Shown here in pieces: positions 8,806 through 17,355 of a stretch of DNA of 48,259 nt. How positions within the stretch are numbered: position 1 is the first letter of the stretch; every line of letters starts with the position of its first letter. Location of the stretch: contig JARGDL010000021.1 of NCBI GenBank assembly GCA_029210465.1, forward strand, positions 1 to 48,259, read 5' to 3'. The notes below the pieces were generated by a model that made no database searches, had not been told where the DNA came from, and saw nothing but the letters and a program-made list of their open reading frames with translations. The position numbers were made by a program, and so were the translations under genes. Source of the DNA: Stygiobacter electus (GTDB taxonomy: Bacteria > Bacteroidota > Ignavibacteria > Ignavibacteriales > Melioribacteraceae).

Positions 8806-9302
8806 TATTTTTTGGAAAGTTTTTTCTGAAGAATTTCGTCCGGTGATTTACCAAGATTTTCAAGTTCAGTTTTAGTTGATACAGCAAATTCATTGTCAGG
8901 GAATTTTTTAAGAAACTCTTGATAAGCTAATTTGGCTTCTTCTAATTTATTTAAATTATTTGCTAAAATAAAACCACTTAAAAATAATGCTTTCGGAGCA
9001 TCTTTTGAATTTGGATATTCTTTATAAAGTAATCTAAAATAATCAACTGCTTTTCGGTTACTTTCCATTTGCCCAACATTTGGAACTTGATACATATAAT
9101 ACATAGTTCCAATTAACATTAAACTTTTTTCTCTAAACTCACCAGATGTATTCTCATTTAATACTTGTTGAAATTTGTTAAGAGCCTCGTTATATTTTTT
9201 TTCATTATAAAGCTTTAAGCCTTCATCATAGAATTTTTTATCATTATTCGATGAACAACCAATCATTATGATTAAAATAAAAAAATAGAATATTTTTTTC
9301 AT
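8805..9302 (-). CDS. TPR-containing lipoprotein (BamD-like fold, role unknown)
   Basis: 165 aa with a lipoprotein signal peptide: hydrophobic residues 4-14, then IMIGCSS with the lipidated Cys near 16. Two or three tetratricopeptide-like repeats follow: FYDEGLKLYNEKKYNEALNKF, a middle repeat ending KALFLSG, and EEAKLAYQEFLKKFPDNEFA. The layout matches outer-membrane assembly or coordinator TPR lipoproteins, but at this length BamD itself is unlikely. Its start is 53 bp after hydE; the downstream DUF58 gene overlaps it by one base. Confidence 0.75.
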   Translation of the reverse strand: MKKIFYFFILIIMIGCSSNNDKKFYDEGLKLYNEKKYNEALNKFQQVLNENTSGEFREKSLMLIGTMYYMYQVPNVGQMESNRKAVDYFRLLYKEYPNSKDAPKALFLSGFILANNLNKLEEAKLAYQEFLKKFPDNEFAVSTKTELENLGKSPDEILQKKLSKK

Positions 9303-9355
9303 TTATATCCTCGATCTTTTACTCAAATATAATTCAAATTAAATTGTAAAAAAAT

Positions 9356-10399
9356 TTAAGAAAGAATTGCGTTTTGTTTTAAAGAATCACCCTTTGATTT
9401 TGATATTTTTCTACCAATTGATTCAATTTGAAATTGCAGGCATGAACTACATACTTTAGGATCATCCAACATACATTTTCTATTTGCATAAATTTGGAAA
9501 TGTTCTCTATAAGGGAATGGAGTAAAATCTGGCATAACAACATTAGCTCCACATTGTAACCCTTTTTTTCTTCCATTTTTATCTAAAGTTGCTAAAGCAG
9601 TGGTTGATGGAATATGCACATTTTTTAATACTAATCTAGCAACAGCCATAGTTTTTAGAGTTAATAAAACATCAGCACCTTTTTTTTTGTGGTATGGAGT
9701 ATGAGGAGAAGGTATAAATGGTCCAAAAGCTGCCATGTCTAAATCGAATTTTTGGCATAGTAAAATATCATCAGCTATATCTTCAATAGTTTGCATTGGA
9801 AGTCCAATTAAATTGCCTGAACCAATTTGATAACCTAATGATTTTAAGAATTCAAGATGTTCTAATCTTTCTGATAATTCTTGCTTAAAATGGTATGCTT
9901 CATAAAGACGTGGATTAGCCGTTTCATGTTTAAGTAAATATCTATCTGCTCCGGCTATTTTCCATTTTTTGTATTCATCAAAATTCCTTTCACCTAAACT
10001 TAAAGTTATTGCCACATCTGTATTTTGTTTAATTTGATAAATTATATATGAAATAATTTCAGAATCAAAATAACTATCTTCACCGCTTTGCAAAACAACA
10101 GTGAAAATTCCTTCGTTTGTAATTGTTTTAGCTGTTTTTACTATTTCATCGGGAGACATTCTATATCTTTTGATAAAATGATTATCGAATCTCAAACCAC
10201 AATAAATGCAATTTTGCTCACAATAATTTGAAATTTCAATTATGCCACGTAAATGAACTTCGTTGCCACAATATTTTTGTCTTACTTCATCAGCACGCTG
10301 AAATAATTTATTGATTTCTTCTTCCTTCTTAAGACTCAACAAAAATATTATCTCCTCTTTGGTAAAAGAATCATTATTTAATAATTCATCTAAGTCCAT
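9356..10399 (-). CDS. hydE: HydE, [FeFe]-hydrogenase H-cluster radical SAM maturase
   Basis: 347 aa, normal length for HydE. The radical SAM cluster motif is C60-x3-C64-x2-C67 in NYCEQNCIYCGLR. The substrate barrel carries the family pattern FTVVLQSGED, and near the C-terminus a second CX7CX2C set (in CMLDDPKVCSSC) can hold the optional auxiliary cluster seen in some HydE proteins. HydE acts with HydG and HydF to build the diiron subcluster of the H-cluster. The start is 3 bp after the hydG stop. No hydF or hydrogenase gene lies in the window. Confidence 0.93.
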   Translation of the reverse strand: MDLDELLNNDSFTKEEIIFLLSLKKEEEINKLFQRADEVRQKYCGNEVHLRGIIEISNYCEQNCIYCGLRFDNHFIKRYRMSPDEIVKTAKTITNEGIFTVVLQSGEDSYFDSEIISYIIYQIKQNTDVAITLSLGERNFDEYKKWKIAGADRYLLKHETANPRLYEAYHFKQELSERLEHLEFLKSLGYQIGSGNLIGLPMQTIEDIADDILLCQKFDLDMAAFGPFIPSPHTPYHKKKGADVLLTLKTMAVARLVLKNVHIPSTTALATLDKNGRKKGLQCGANVVMPDFTPFPYREHFQIYANRKCMLDDPKVCSSCLQFQIESIGRKISKSKGDSLKQNAILS

Positions 10400-10402
10400 A
10401 TA

Positions 10403-11794
10403 TTAAAAGAAAATATCTCTTTTCCCTTGATTAATTTTTTGCAACATTTTTTCTGTTTTGACTTTTGTTGGACCATCTAATTTTTCAAGTTCTTTTTTAG
10501 TAAAATCTTCAGCTACTATTTTAGTTTCATCTGAGGCAAAATCCAATATATATTCATTAAAAGTTGAAATTGCGTTTGGAACACAAATTTTACCTATATT
10601 ACCAGATTTAGCAAGTTCCATAAATCTATCCCCAGTTCTATTAGAACGGTAGCAAGCTGTACAAAAACTTGGCATAAAACCTAATTCACAGCAATCTCTA
10701 ACTACTTCATCAAGTGAACGATGATCTCCAAGTTGAAATTGCTCCATTTGGTATTCCTCAACACTTTCTTTACTCTCTTTATATGCTCCTGGTGATGTTC
10801 TACTTCCTGCACTTATTTGCGATACACCCACATGAAATAATTCTCTTCTTAGTTCAGCTCTTTCTCTTGTTGAAAGAATTATTCCAGTGTATGGAACAGC
10901 AAGTCTTAATACTGCTACTATTTTTTTAAATGACAAATCATCAACTGCAAAAGGTGGTTTTTGAGAAACTGGTGCATTAAACGCTGGTTCTAATCGAGGG
11001 ACAGAAATTGTATGAGGACCAATACCAAATCTTTGATCTAAATTAAAAGCATGACTTAGAAGTGCTAAAGTTTCGAACTTCCAATCAGTAAGTCCAAATA
11101 AAGCACCAATACCAACATCATCAATTCCAGCCTGTAATGCTCTATCCATTGCAAACAAGCGCCATGAGTAATCACGTTTCGGTCCTTCAGGATGCATTTT
11201 CAAATAAGTTTCGTAATGATATGTTTCCTGAAAACATTGATATGTTCCTATTCCAAAGCTTTTTAATATTTTAAAATTTTCAATCGATAATGGTGCAGTG
11301 TTAACATTTAATCTTCTAATATTTCCATTTTTAATTTTAACTTCATATATAGTTTTAATTGATTCGCCAATAAATTCCATACTTGCTTTTTTAGGATGTT
11401 CACCACAAACAAGTAAAAGTCTTTTATGCCCTTGACCGACTAAAAATTCTGTTTCTTCTTTGATTTCTTCTAAAGAAAGAGTTTTACGTTTTAATTCTTT
11501 GTTATCTTTTCGAAATGCACAATACAAGCAGTTATTCACACACAAATTTGTTAAATAAAGCGGTGCAAATAAAACTAAGCGATTTCCATAAATTTTTTCT
11601 TTAACTTCTTTTGCCGTATGGAATAATTCATTTAAAGTTTCTTTATCATTTATGTTGAGCAATGCAGCACTTTCTTTTAAGGAAAGACCTTTTGCTTCTT
11701 TGGATTTTTGGATTATTTCTTTTTGAAGTGAAATATTATTTAATTTTTCATTATCAATTAAATCAAAAATATCTTTTTCATTTATAAAATCCAT
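10403..11794 (-). CDS. hydG: HydG, [FeFe]-hydrogenase maturase (tyrosine lyase)
   Basis: A radical SAM enzyme that cleaves tyrosine to make the CO and CN ligands of the H-cluster. The SAM cluster motif CX3CX2C is in NLCVNNCLYCAF. The C-terminal auxiliary cluster motif CX2CX22C, the mark of HydG against ThiH, begins FCTACYRSNRTGDRFM and ends at the Cys of GKICVPN. Start choice: the frame extends to a TTG at 11818, but the ATG at 11794 (MDFINEKD) has a GAG/AAG-rich ribosome site and gives 463 aa, close to the family length. A TATAAT hexamer lies upstream in the 118-bp gap before ldcA. Operon hydG-hydE. Confidence 0.93.
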   Translation of the reverse strand: MDFINEKDIFDLIDNEKLNNISLQKEIIQKSKEAKGLSLKESAALLNINDKETLNELFHTAKEVKEKIYGNRLVLFAPLYLTNLCVNNCLYCAFRKDNKELKRKTLSLEEIKEETEFLVGQGHKRLLLVCGEHPKKASMEFIGESIKTIYEVKIKNGNIRRLNVNTAPLSIENFKILKSFGIGTYQCFQETYHYETYLKMHPEGPKRDYSWRLFAMDRALQAGIDDVGIGALFGLTDWKFETLALLSHAFNLDQRFGIGPHTISVPRLEPAFNAPVSQKPPFAVDDLSFKKIVAVLRLAVPYTGIILSTRERAELRRELFHVGVSQISAGSRTSPGAYKESKESVEEYQMEQFQLGDHRSLDEVVRDCCELGFMPSFCTACYRSNRTGDRFMELAKSGNIGKICVPNAISTFNEYILDFASDETKIVAEDFTKKELEKLDGPTKVKTEKMLQKINQGKRDIFF

Positions 11795-11936
11795 CTTGTT
11801 CTCATGATGATTTTTCAACTTTGGAACAAGTATTATACCACCAGCTTTTCCCCCTCAAAACGAATGAAATTAGTTGTTTTTGAATTTTATTTCTTAAAAA
11901 AGAGAATAAAACCTTTATTTTTTTAATTAATAAAAA

Positions 11937-12884
11937 TTATTTTGTTACTGCATTTTCAATTATTTCAAGTGTTCCTTTTGTTGCATTTAAATTACATTTT
12001 AATCCAATTGGTATTGTTATGTTATGTTTAATATGCCCATGATTTACATTATAAATCAATGGAAGTTTACATTTATTTTGAAAATAATCAATAATAATTT
12101 CATTTAATGTGAACGATCTCGTTTCTGGATCTTTTGGAACACATTCAATGAAATTTCCTAAAACAATTCCTTTAACTTGCTTAAAAACTTTCGCAAGTCT
12201 AAGTTGATTTAACATTCTATCAATCCTATACGGCTCTTCATGAATGTCTTCAAGTAACAGAATTGAGTCATTTAATTTTGGAAAAAATTCAGTTCCTAAT
12301 AAAGATGTAATTAATGTTAAATTACTACCTACAATTTTACCACTTGCTTTTCCTTTGTTAAGAGTAAAAAATTTTTCGGAATTTGGATTAGAAATTTTCC
12401 CGATCTTTTTATCAGATGTAATTATTTTCCAAAAATTTTCTTCTGTAAATGGACTAATTTCATCATAAAAGTCAACAGCAAGCATTGGTCCAATGAAAGA
12501 TACAAGTCCAATTTTTGAATAAAAAGCTAATTGTAATGCATTTATATCACTATAACCAACAAAAATCTTAGGGTTCTTTTTAATCAAATTATAATTTATT
12601 TTGTCAAGTATTCTACCTGAACCATAACCACCACGAACACAAAAAATAGCTTTTACATTTTTATTTTGAAACATTGAATGGAGGTCTTCCAATCGCTCTT
12701 CGTCAGTACCTGCTAAATAACCATAATATTTGCCAACATTTTTACCAACTTCAACACGGTAACCAAGACTTTCTAAATAAAGAACCCCTTTTTCAATTCT
12801 TGATAAATCATCGGGTGATGATGCAGGTGAAATAATACCAATTAAATCACCTTTATTAAGTTTTTTTGGTTTAATTAAAGACAT
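11937..12884 (-). CDS. ldcA: LD-carboxypeptidase (peptidase S66)
   Basis: A 315-aa S66 serine peptidase that removes the terminal D-Ala from murein tetrapeptides during cell-wall recycling. The triad can be placed: Ser112 in VGYSDINAL, Glu212 in LLLEDIHEEPYR and His282 in NVNHGHIKHN. The conserved early segments GDLIGIISPASS and FCVRGGYGSGR are present. There is no signal peptide, which fits a cytosolic recycling enzyme. Monocistronic, with its own promoter candidate upstream at 12914-12944. Confidence 0.9.
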   Translation of the reverse strand: MSLIKPKKLNKGDLIGIISPASSPDDLSRIEKGVLYLESLGYRVEVGKNVGKYYGYLAGTDEERLEDLHSMFQNKNVKAIFCVRGGYGSGRILDKINYNLIKKNPKIFVGYSDINALQLAFYSKIGLVSFIGPMLAVDFYDEISPFTEENFWKIITSDKKIGKISNPNSEKFFTLNKGKASGKIVGSNLTLITSLLGTEFFPKLNDSILLLEDIHEEPYRIDRMLNQLRLAKVFKQVKGIVLGNFIECVPKDPETRSFTLNEIIIDYFQNKCKLPLIYNVNHGHIKHNITIPIGLKCNLNATKGTLEIIENAVTK

Positions 12885-12913
12885 TTTTTAGCCTTTTATT
12901 TGATTTTCGTTTT

Positions 12914-12944
12914 CAAAATAAAAAATATTAAAGTTTGAAACAAA
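12914..12944 (-). promoter_or_regulatory. Bacteroidota-type promoter for ldcA
   Basis: On the minus strand TTTG (12944-12941) is followed after exactly 19 nt by TTATTTTG (12921-12914), one base off TAnnTTTG. The implied transcript start is about 23 nt before the ATG at 12884, like the other promoters in this window. Confidence 0.45.
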
Positions 12945-12993
12945 CAAAAAGACTAGAAAATTTTATTAAGAGTTGTATTTTCTTTGAGAATAT

Positions 12994-13668
12994 TTATTCT
13001 TGGATTTTTTTTAGCTTTTTATAATGGGATACAAGTTTTGCATCAATGTAAAAAACAATATTCTCAGAAATATTTGTGGCGTGATCTGCCAATCTTTCAA
13101 TATGGCGAGACAAAATTAATAAATGAGCAGATGGTTCTATTAAATTTGGTTCTTTTTGCATTTTTTCAACTAAGTATTTAAAAACTTTTTTATTTAATTT
13201 GTCAACTTCTTCATCACTTTTTAACACTTCATCAGCTAATTCTCTATTTTTCAAAATAAAAGCATCGATCGATTTCTTTAACATTTCTTTTGCTTTCCTT
13301 GCCATATCAGTAATTTGAGATTCATCGATTAAATTTTTGTATTCGTATGTTTTTTTAATTCTTTGAGAAATGTTCACAGCAATATCACCACATCTTTCAA
13401 GTTGATTATTTATCATCAATGAGGAAAGAATAAATCTTAAATCGGTTGCAAATGGTTGAAAAAGAGCAAGTATGTTTTCACACTGTGTTTGAATTAAATT
13501 ATCATATGCATCAACTTCTAAATCTTTTTCTTTTATACCTTTAGCAAATTCAATATTCCCAGTCTCAATAGCTTGGATAGAGCGTTCAACCATGTCATCA
13601 ACTACAGATGCCATTTTGGTTAGATTAATTTTTAAATTTTCAATTTCCTGATTAAAATGTTCTTGCAT
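12994..13668 (-). CDS. phoU: PhoU, phosphate signalling regulator
   Basis: 224 aa, all-alpha, made of two PhoU three-helix repeats. The metal-binding ExxxD/DxxxD-type patches are visible: EKDLEVDAYDNLI (residues about 48-60), QLERCGDIAVNISQRI, DEEVDKLNKKVF and RHIERLADHATNISENI. PhoU damps Pst uptake and holds the sensor kinase off when phosphate is plentiful. Last gene of pstCAB-phoU, 15 bp after pstB. No clear terminator follows it. Confidence 0.93.
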   Translation of the reverse strand: MQEHFNQEIENLKINLTKMASVVDDMVERSIQAIETGNIEFAKGIKEKDLEVDAYDNLIQTQCENILALFQPFATDLRFILSSLMINNQLERCGDIAVNISQRIKKTYEYKNLIDESQITDMARKAKEMLKKSIDAFILKNRELADEVLKSDEEVDKLNKKVFKYLVEKMQKEPNLIEPSAHLLILSRHIERLADHATNISENIVFYIDAKLVSHYKKLKKIQE

Positions 13669-13683
13669 ATTAACCTCAAATTA

Positions 13684-14445
13684 TTAACCGAATCTACCGC
13701 GAATGTAATCTTCGGTTTGTTGTTTATCTGGTGAAGTAAATATTTTTTTTGTATCTGAATATTCAATTAAATTACCCATGTAAAAGAAAGCTGTAAAATC
13801 ACTAACACGAGCAGCTTGCTGCATATTATGAGTAACTATTACAATAGTATAATTCCTTTTTAATTCAAAAATTAGGTCTTCGATTTTCGTAGTTGAAATT
13901 GGATCGAGAGCACTAGCTGGTTCATCCATTAAAAGAATATCTGGATCAACTGCCAAAGCACGAGCAATACAAAGTCTTTGTTGTTGACCACCGCTTAATG
14001 ATAATCCACTTTTATTTAAATCATCTTTAACTTCATCCCAAAGTGCTGAACGAATCAAACTTCTTTCGACAATTTCATCGAGTCTTTTTTTATCTTTAAT
14101 ACCATTAATTTTAGGACCAAAAGCAACATTCTCATAAATTGATTTTGGAAATGGATTAGATTTTTGGAATATCATACCAACTTTTTTTCTAAGTTCTACT
14201 ACATCAATATTTTTGTCATAAATATCAATTTCATCAATGAAAACTTTCCCGTCAATTTTTACATTTTCAATTAAATCATTCATTCGATTTAATGTTCTTA
14301 GAAATGTAGATTTACCACAACCAGAAGGACCAATAAAAGCTGTAACTAATTTTTCAGGTATTTTTAATGAAATATTATCTAATGCTTTTTTATTTCCATA
14401 AAAAAGGTTAAGATTTTCAACAATAATTTTTGGATTTTTGATCAT
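13684..14445 (-). CDS. pstB: PstB, phosphate ABC transporter ATPase
   Basis: 253 aa. Walker [10 protein letters not shown] (near residue 38), Q-loop in [14 protein letters not shown], signature [14 protein letters not shown], Walker [14 protein letters not shown] and switch His in [16 protein letters not shown] are all intact. The [15 protein letters not shown] and closing EDYIRGRFG segments are specific for PstB among ABC ATPases. It powers the PstA/PstC channel from the cytosolic face. The start is 3 bp after the pstA stop. Confidence 0.95.
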   Translation of the reverse strand: MIKNPKIIVENLNLFYGNKKALDNISLKIPEKLVTAFIGPSGCGKSTFLRTLNRMNDLIENVKIDGKVFIDEIDIYDKNIDVVELRKKVGMIFQKSNPFPKSIYENVAFGPKINGIKDKKRLDEIVERSLIRSALWDEVKDDLNKSGLSLSGGQQQRLCIARALAVDPDILLMDEPASALDPISTTKIEDLIFELKRNYTIVIVTHNMQQAARVSDFTAFFYMGNLIEYSDTKKIFTSPDKQQTEDYIRGRFG

Positions 14446-14448
14446 GAG

Positions 14449-15348
14449 TTATACAATTAACTTTTTACGAAATTTATATCTAATAAATATTGCAATTGAA
14501 GTTAAACTAAAAGTTAAAATTAACAAAACAAAAGCTGTTGCATATTGAATTCCTTTTGTAGCTTCAACATCAGTAGATTGAGTTGACATAACAAAAACAT
14601 GATAACCTAAATTCATAAATTGATCTGTTAGTTTTTCAGGAAGATGGGGTAAAAAATAAGCAGCACCAGTAAATAAAATAGGTGCAACTTCACCAGCACC
14701 GCGACCAACTGCTAAAATTGTTCCTGTCAAAATACCAGATATTGAATTAGGGATTATAATTTTTCTTATAGTTTCCCATTTAGTAGCACCAAGAGCCAAA
14801 CTTGCTGCACGATATTCATTTGGAACATTTTTTAATGCCTCTTCCACTGAAACAATAACAACCGGCACAGTTAAAAAAGCCATTGTAAAACTTGCCCAAA
14901 GAATATTTGGCTGAGCCCATTGCAAATTTCCATCTGTACTAAAAACTTTATCCATTCCTGCACCAATAAATTGTACGAAAAATCCCAATCCAAATAAACC
15001 AAATACTATTGATGGAACTCCAGATAATGTATTTACAGCAAATCTAATTGATTTAGTAAAAAAACTTTTTTTATTAGCATATTCATTCAGGTATATTGCA
15101 GTAATTGTTCCAATTGGTACACAAATGATTGACATTATTAAAACAAGAAGAACAGTTCCAACAATAGCTGGGAAAATTCCTCCAGCTGTCATTCCTTCTT
15201 TAGGTTCACTTGTTATGAACTCAAATGTTAAATAATTTTTTCCACCAGAATAAATTTCTAAAAGCAGATATATTATTGAAAATAAAATTAACAAAGTTGA
15301 CATTACTGATGAGATTACAATAAATTTTCCTAAATATTTATTATTCAC
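14449..15348 (-). CDS. pstA: PstA, phosphate ABC transporter permease
   Basis: 299 aa with six predicted membrane helices. The permease EAA loop that contacts PstB reads EYRAASLALGATKWETIRKI (residues about 177-196). The last base of pstC overlaps its start (shared base 15348), so the two are coupled. It forms the channel with PstC. Confidence 0.93.
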   Translation of the reverse strand: MNNKYLGKFIVISSVMSTLLILFSIIYLLLEIYSGGKNYLTFEFITSEPKEGMTAGGIFPAIVGTVLLVLIMSIICVPIGTITAIYLNEYANKKSFFTKSIRFAVNTLSGVPSIVFGLFGLGFFVQFIGAGMDKVFSTDGNLQWAQPNILWASFTMAFLTVPVVIVSVEEALKNVPNEYRAASLALGATKWETIRKIIIPNSISGILTGTILAVGRGAGEVAPILFTGAAYFLPHLPEKLTDQFMNLGYHVFVMSTQSTDVEATKGIQYATAFVLLILTFSLTSIAIFIRYKFRKKLIV

Positions 15349-16373
15349 TATTCACCTCTGAATCTTTTCATAAGTTTAGCTCTAACGTAAAATTCTGCAA
15401 TCGCATTAATTATAAAAGTAATTATGAATAATAAGGAACCAATGAAAAATAAAACTGAATAATGCACATCACCAAATACAACTTCTGCCATTTCAGCTCC
15501 AATAGTCGCAGATAAAGTTCTTACGGGGTCAAAAATATTCAATGAATTTAAAGCAGCATTTCCAGTGGCCATTAATACAATCATAGTTTCGCCAAACGCT
15601 CTTCCAAATCCAAGAAGCAAAGCTGCAAATATTCCGGGAGTCGCCGCCGGGACAACAACAAAAAGTGCTGTTTGCCATTTACTTGCACCAAGTGCTAAAC
15701 TTGCTTCTGAATAATATTTTGGGACTGCATTCAATGCATCTTCAGTTATTGTATAAATTATCGGAATGATTGCAATCGCCATAGCAATTCCACCAACAAA
15801 AGCATTTAATCTAAATGTATATCCAAAAATATTTTGTAAAAAAGTTGCAAGTGTTACCAAAGCAAAAAATCCAATTACTACAGATGGAAAACTTGAAAGT
15901 AATTCAATTGAAGGTTTAATAAATTCTTTAATTTTTTTAGGTGCAAATAATGAAGAAAAAATTGCGGCTAATATTGCAAGTGGCGCTCCAATGATTAGAG
16001 CAATAAATGTTACCTTCAAACTTCCTAAGAAAAGCGGTCGTAACCCATATTTAGGTTCTAAACCAACTGGTTGCCATTCATTACCAAGTAAATTTTTAAT
16101 TGTTGCTTCATCTTTATTTTTACTTTGGTTATCTAAATTACTTGTTTGGTTTTGCAGATCAATTGTTGGCTCTTCACCGTAAGATCCAGTTTGCAATTCT
16201 TCTTTTGGTACTGTTTTTTCTTTTTGCGAAAAGATTGGTAAAGCTTCTCTAAAAACAAATAAAAAAATTAAAATAATAACTGCAAACGAAACAAAAGAAA
16301 CAGATTTGATTAATTGTTCAATTATAAATTCAACTGGTCTAAATTTTTTTTGGAGTAAGTTCACTTCTTTCAA
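15348..16373 (-). CDS. pstC: PstC, phosphate ABC transporter permease
   Basis: 341 aa, a little longer than usual. The EAA loop is YYSEASLALGASKWQTALFV near residues 215-234. The extra length lies between helix 1 (about 25-45) and helix 2 (about 115): a polar, Gln/Asn-rich stretch of around 60 residues that should face the periplasm. Some Bacteroidota PstC proteins carry a similar loop; its role is unknown, perhaps docking PstS. Two ATGTTA-type repeats lie upstream, so this gene may start a second transcript inside the pst operon. Confidence 0.92.
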   Translation of the reverse strand: MKEVNLLQKKFRPVEFIIEQLIKSVSFVSFAVIILIFLFVFREALPIFSQKEKTVPKEELQTGSYGEEPTIDLQNQTSNLDNQSKNKDEATIKNLLGNEWQPVGLEPKYGLRPLFLGSLKVTFIALIIGAPLAILAAIFSSLFAPKKIKEFIKPSIELLSSFPSVVIGFFALVTLATFLQNIFGYTFRLNAFVGGIAMAIAIIPIIYTITEDALNAVPKYYSEASLALGASKWQTALFVVVPAATPGIFAALLLGFGRAFGETMIVLMATGNAALNSLNIFDPVRTLSATIGAEMAEVVFGDVHYSVLFFIGSLLFIITFIINAIAEFYVRAKLMKRFRGE

Positions 16374-16417
16374 TTGTAATTTTGATATTCTAATATCATA
16401 AATTTTAGGAGTTTGGA

Positions 16418-16434
16418 ATGTTAAGAAATTGTTA
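16418..16434 (-). promoter_or_regulatory. candidate Pho box before pstC (two 11-bp-spaced repeats)
   Basis: Plus-strand reading: ATGTTA at 16418-16423 and TTGTTA at 16429-16434, exactly 11 bp apart, with a weaker TATTTA at 16440. They lie in the 80-bp gap between phoB and pstC and match the hexamers found before pstS. No convincing TAnnTTTG box is found at the expected distance; TAAAATTT sits near 16400-16407. Confidence 0.5.
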
Positions 16435-16453
16435 AATTTTATTTAGTATCATA

Positions 16454-17134
16454 CTATTCTTTAAATCTATAACCAATTCCTTTTATAGTTTCAATATATT
16501 CAGCATAATTTTTTAATTTTTTACGAATTTTTAACAAGTGAACATCGACGGTTCTTTCTGTAACATACACATTATCTCCCCAAACTTTATCAAGTATTTT
16601 AGAACGACTAAAAACTTTTCCTTTATTTGAAGTTAATAAATGGAGAATCCAAAATTCTGTTTTAGATAAATCAATTGGTTCATTATCGATTGTTACTAAA
16701 AATTTATCTACTTCTATTTTCAAACCATCGATTGAAATATTTTCTTTGTCAGTAAACCTATCTTCAATATTCTTTCTAAGATTTGCTTTAATCCTTGCAA
16801 TTAATTTATTAATTGAAACAGGTTTTTGAATGAAATCGCTTGCCCCGATATTTAGGCTTGCGATTTCATTTGATTCAGTAGCTTTTGCGGTTAATAAAAT
16901 AACAGGAATGGATTTTAATTCTTCATTTTCTTTTATCTTTTTTAACGTTTCAAACCCATCTATAATTGGCATCATTAAATCTAATATTACCAAATCAGGT
17001 TTAAATTCCATTTTTTGTAATGCTTCGTATCCATTTTTAGCAATTAAAACTTCAAAACGGTTTTTTTCAAGATTATATTTCAACAACTGAAGAATATCTT
17101 CTTCATCATCAACAATTAAAATTTTTGTTCTCAT
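16454..17134 (-). CDS. phoB: PhoB-like response regulator (OmpR/PhoB family)
   Basis: 226 aa. Receiver domain with the acidic pair D10/E11 in LIVDDEED, phosphate-accepting Asp52 in VILDLMMP, Thr82 and Lys104 in FIQKPVS. The C-terminal winged helix covers about 130-226 and ends in the standard VDVHLLKIRKKL...GIGYRF pattern. Placed inside a pst operon, it most likely controls the Pho regulon and is the candidate reader of the 11-bp repeats before pstS, pstC and the TonB receptor. No PhoR-type histidine kinase gene is adjacent, so its partner must be elsewhere. Confidence 0.88.
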   Translation of the reverse strand: MRTKILIVDDEEDILQLLKYNLEKNRFEVLIAKNGYEALQKMEFKPDLVILDLMMPIIDGFETLKKIKENEELKSIPVILLTAKATESNEIASLNIGASDFIQKPVSINKLIARIKANLRKNIEDRFTDKENISIDGLKIEVDKFLVTIDNEPIDLSKTEFWILHLLTSNKGKVFSRSKILDKVWGDNVYVTERTVDVHLLKIRKKLKNYAEYIETIKGIGYRFKE

Positions 17135-17146
17135 CTTAATAAAGAT

Positions 17147-17344
17147 TTAATCTTCCTTCTCAGCTTGCTTTTCTTCTTTGCTCAACCAAACAATAGCATT
17201 TCTATTCAGTAAAATTTCTTTCTCATTATCATTTTCAATTGAAACTGCTGATAAATACTTTTTTTCACTTTTTAATAAATCTTTTTTCTTTGATTTTATT
17301 TTTAACACTTCTGAATTAGTTAAATGAACATTCCAAATTTCCAT
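17147..17344 (-). CDS. small charged protein between pstS and phoB
   Basis: 65 aa, not recognised. It begins MEIWNVHLTNSEVLKI, is rich in Lys and Glu (about a third of the residues), has no membrane segment or signal peptide, and ends in a KEEKQAEKED tail. The start has an AGGAGAAAAG-type ribosome site and follows pstS by 11 bp; phoB follows after 12 bp. This tight fit inside the pst operon suggests a real gene and a role near phosphate signalling, but nothing in the sequence says which. Confidence 0.6.
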   Translation of the reverse strand: MEIWNVHLTNSEVLKIKSKKKDLLKSEKKYLSAVSIENDNEKEILLNRNAIVWLSKEEKQAEKED

Positions 17345-17355
17345 TTCTTTTCTCC

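Noticed and set aside
11819..11850. Sigma-54 promoter before hydG
   Set aside because: TGGTATA-N4-TTGTT has the right spacing but lacks the invariant GC of the -12 element; the same bases contain a TATAAT hexamer, so the match is not specific.
15766..16182. Plus-strand open frame of 138 codons
   Set aside because: Antisense to pstC, which is unambiguous.
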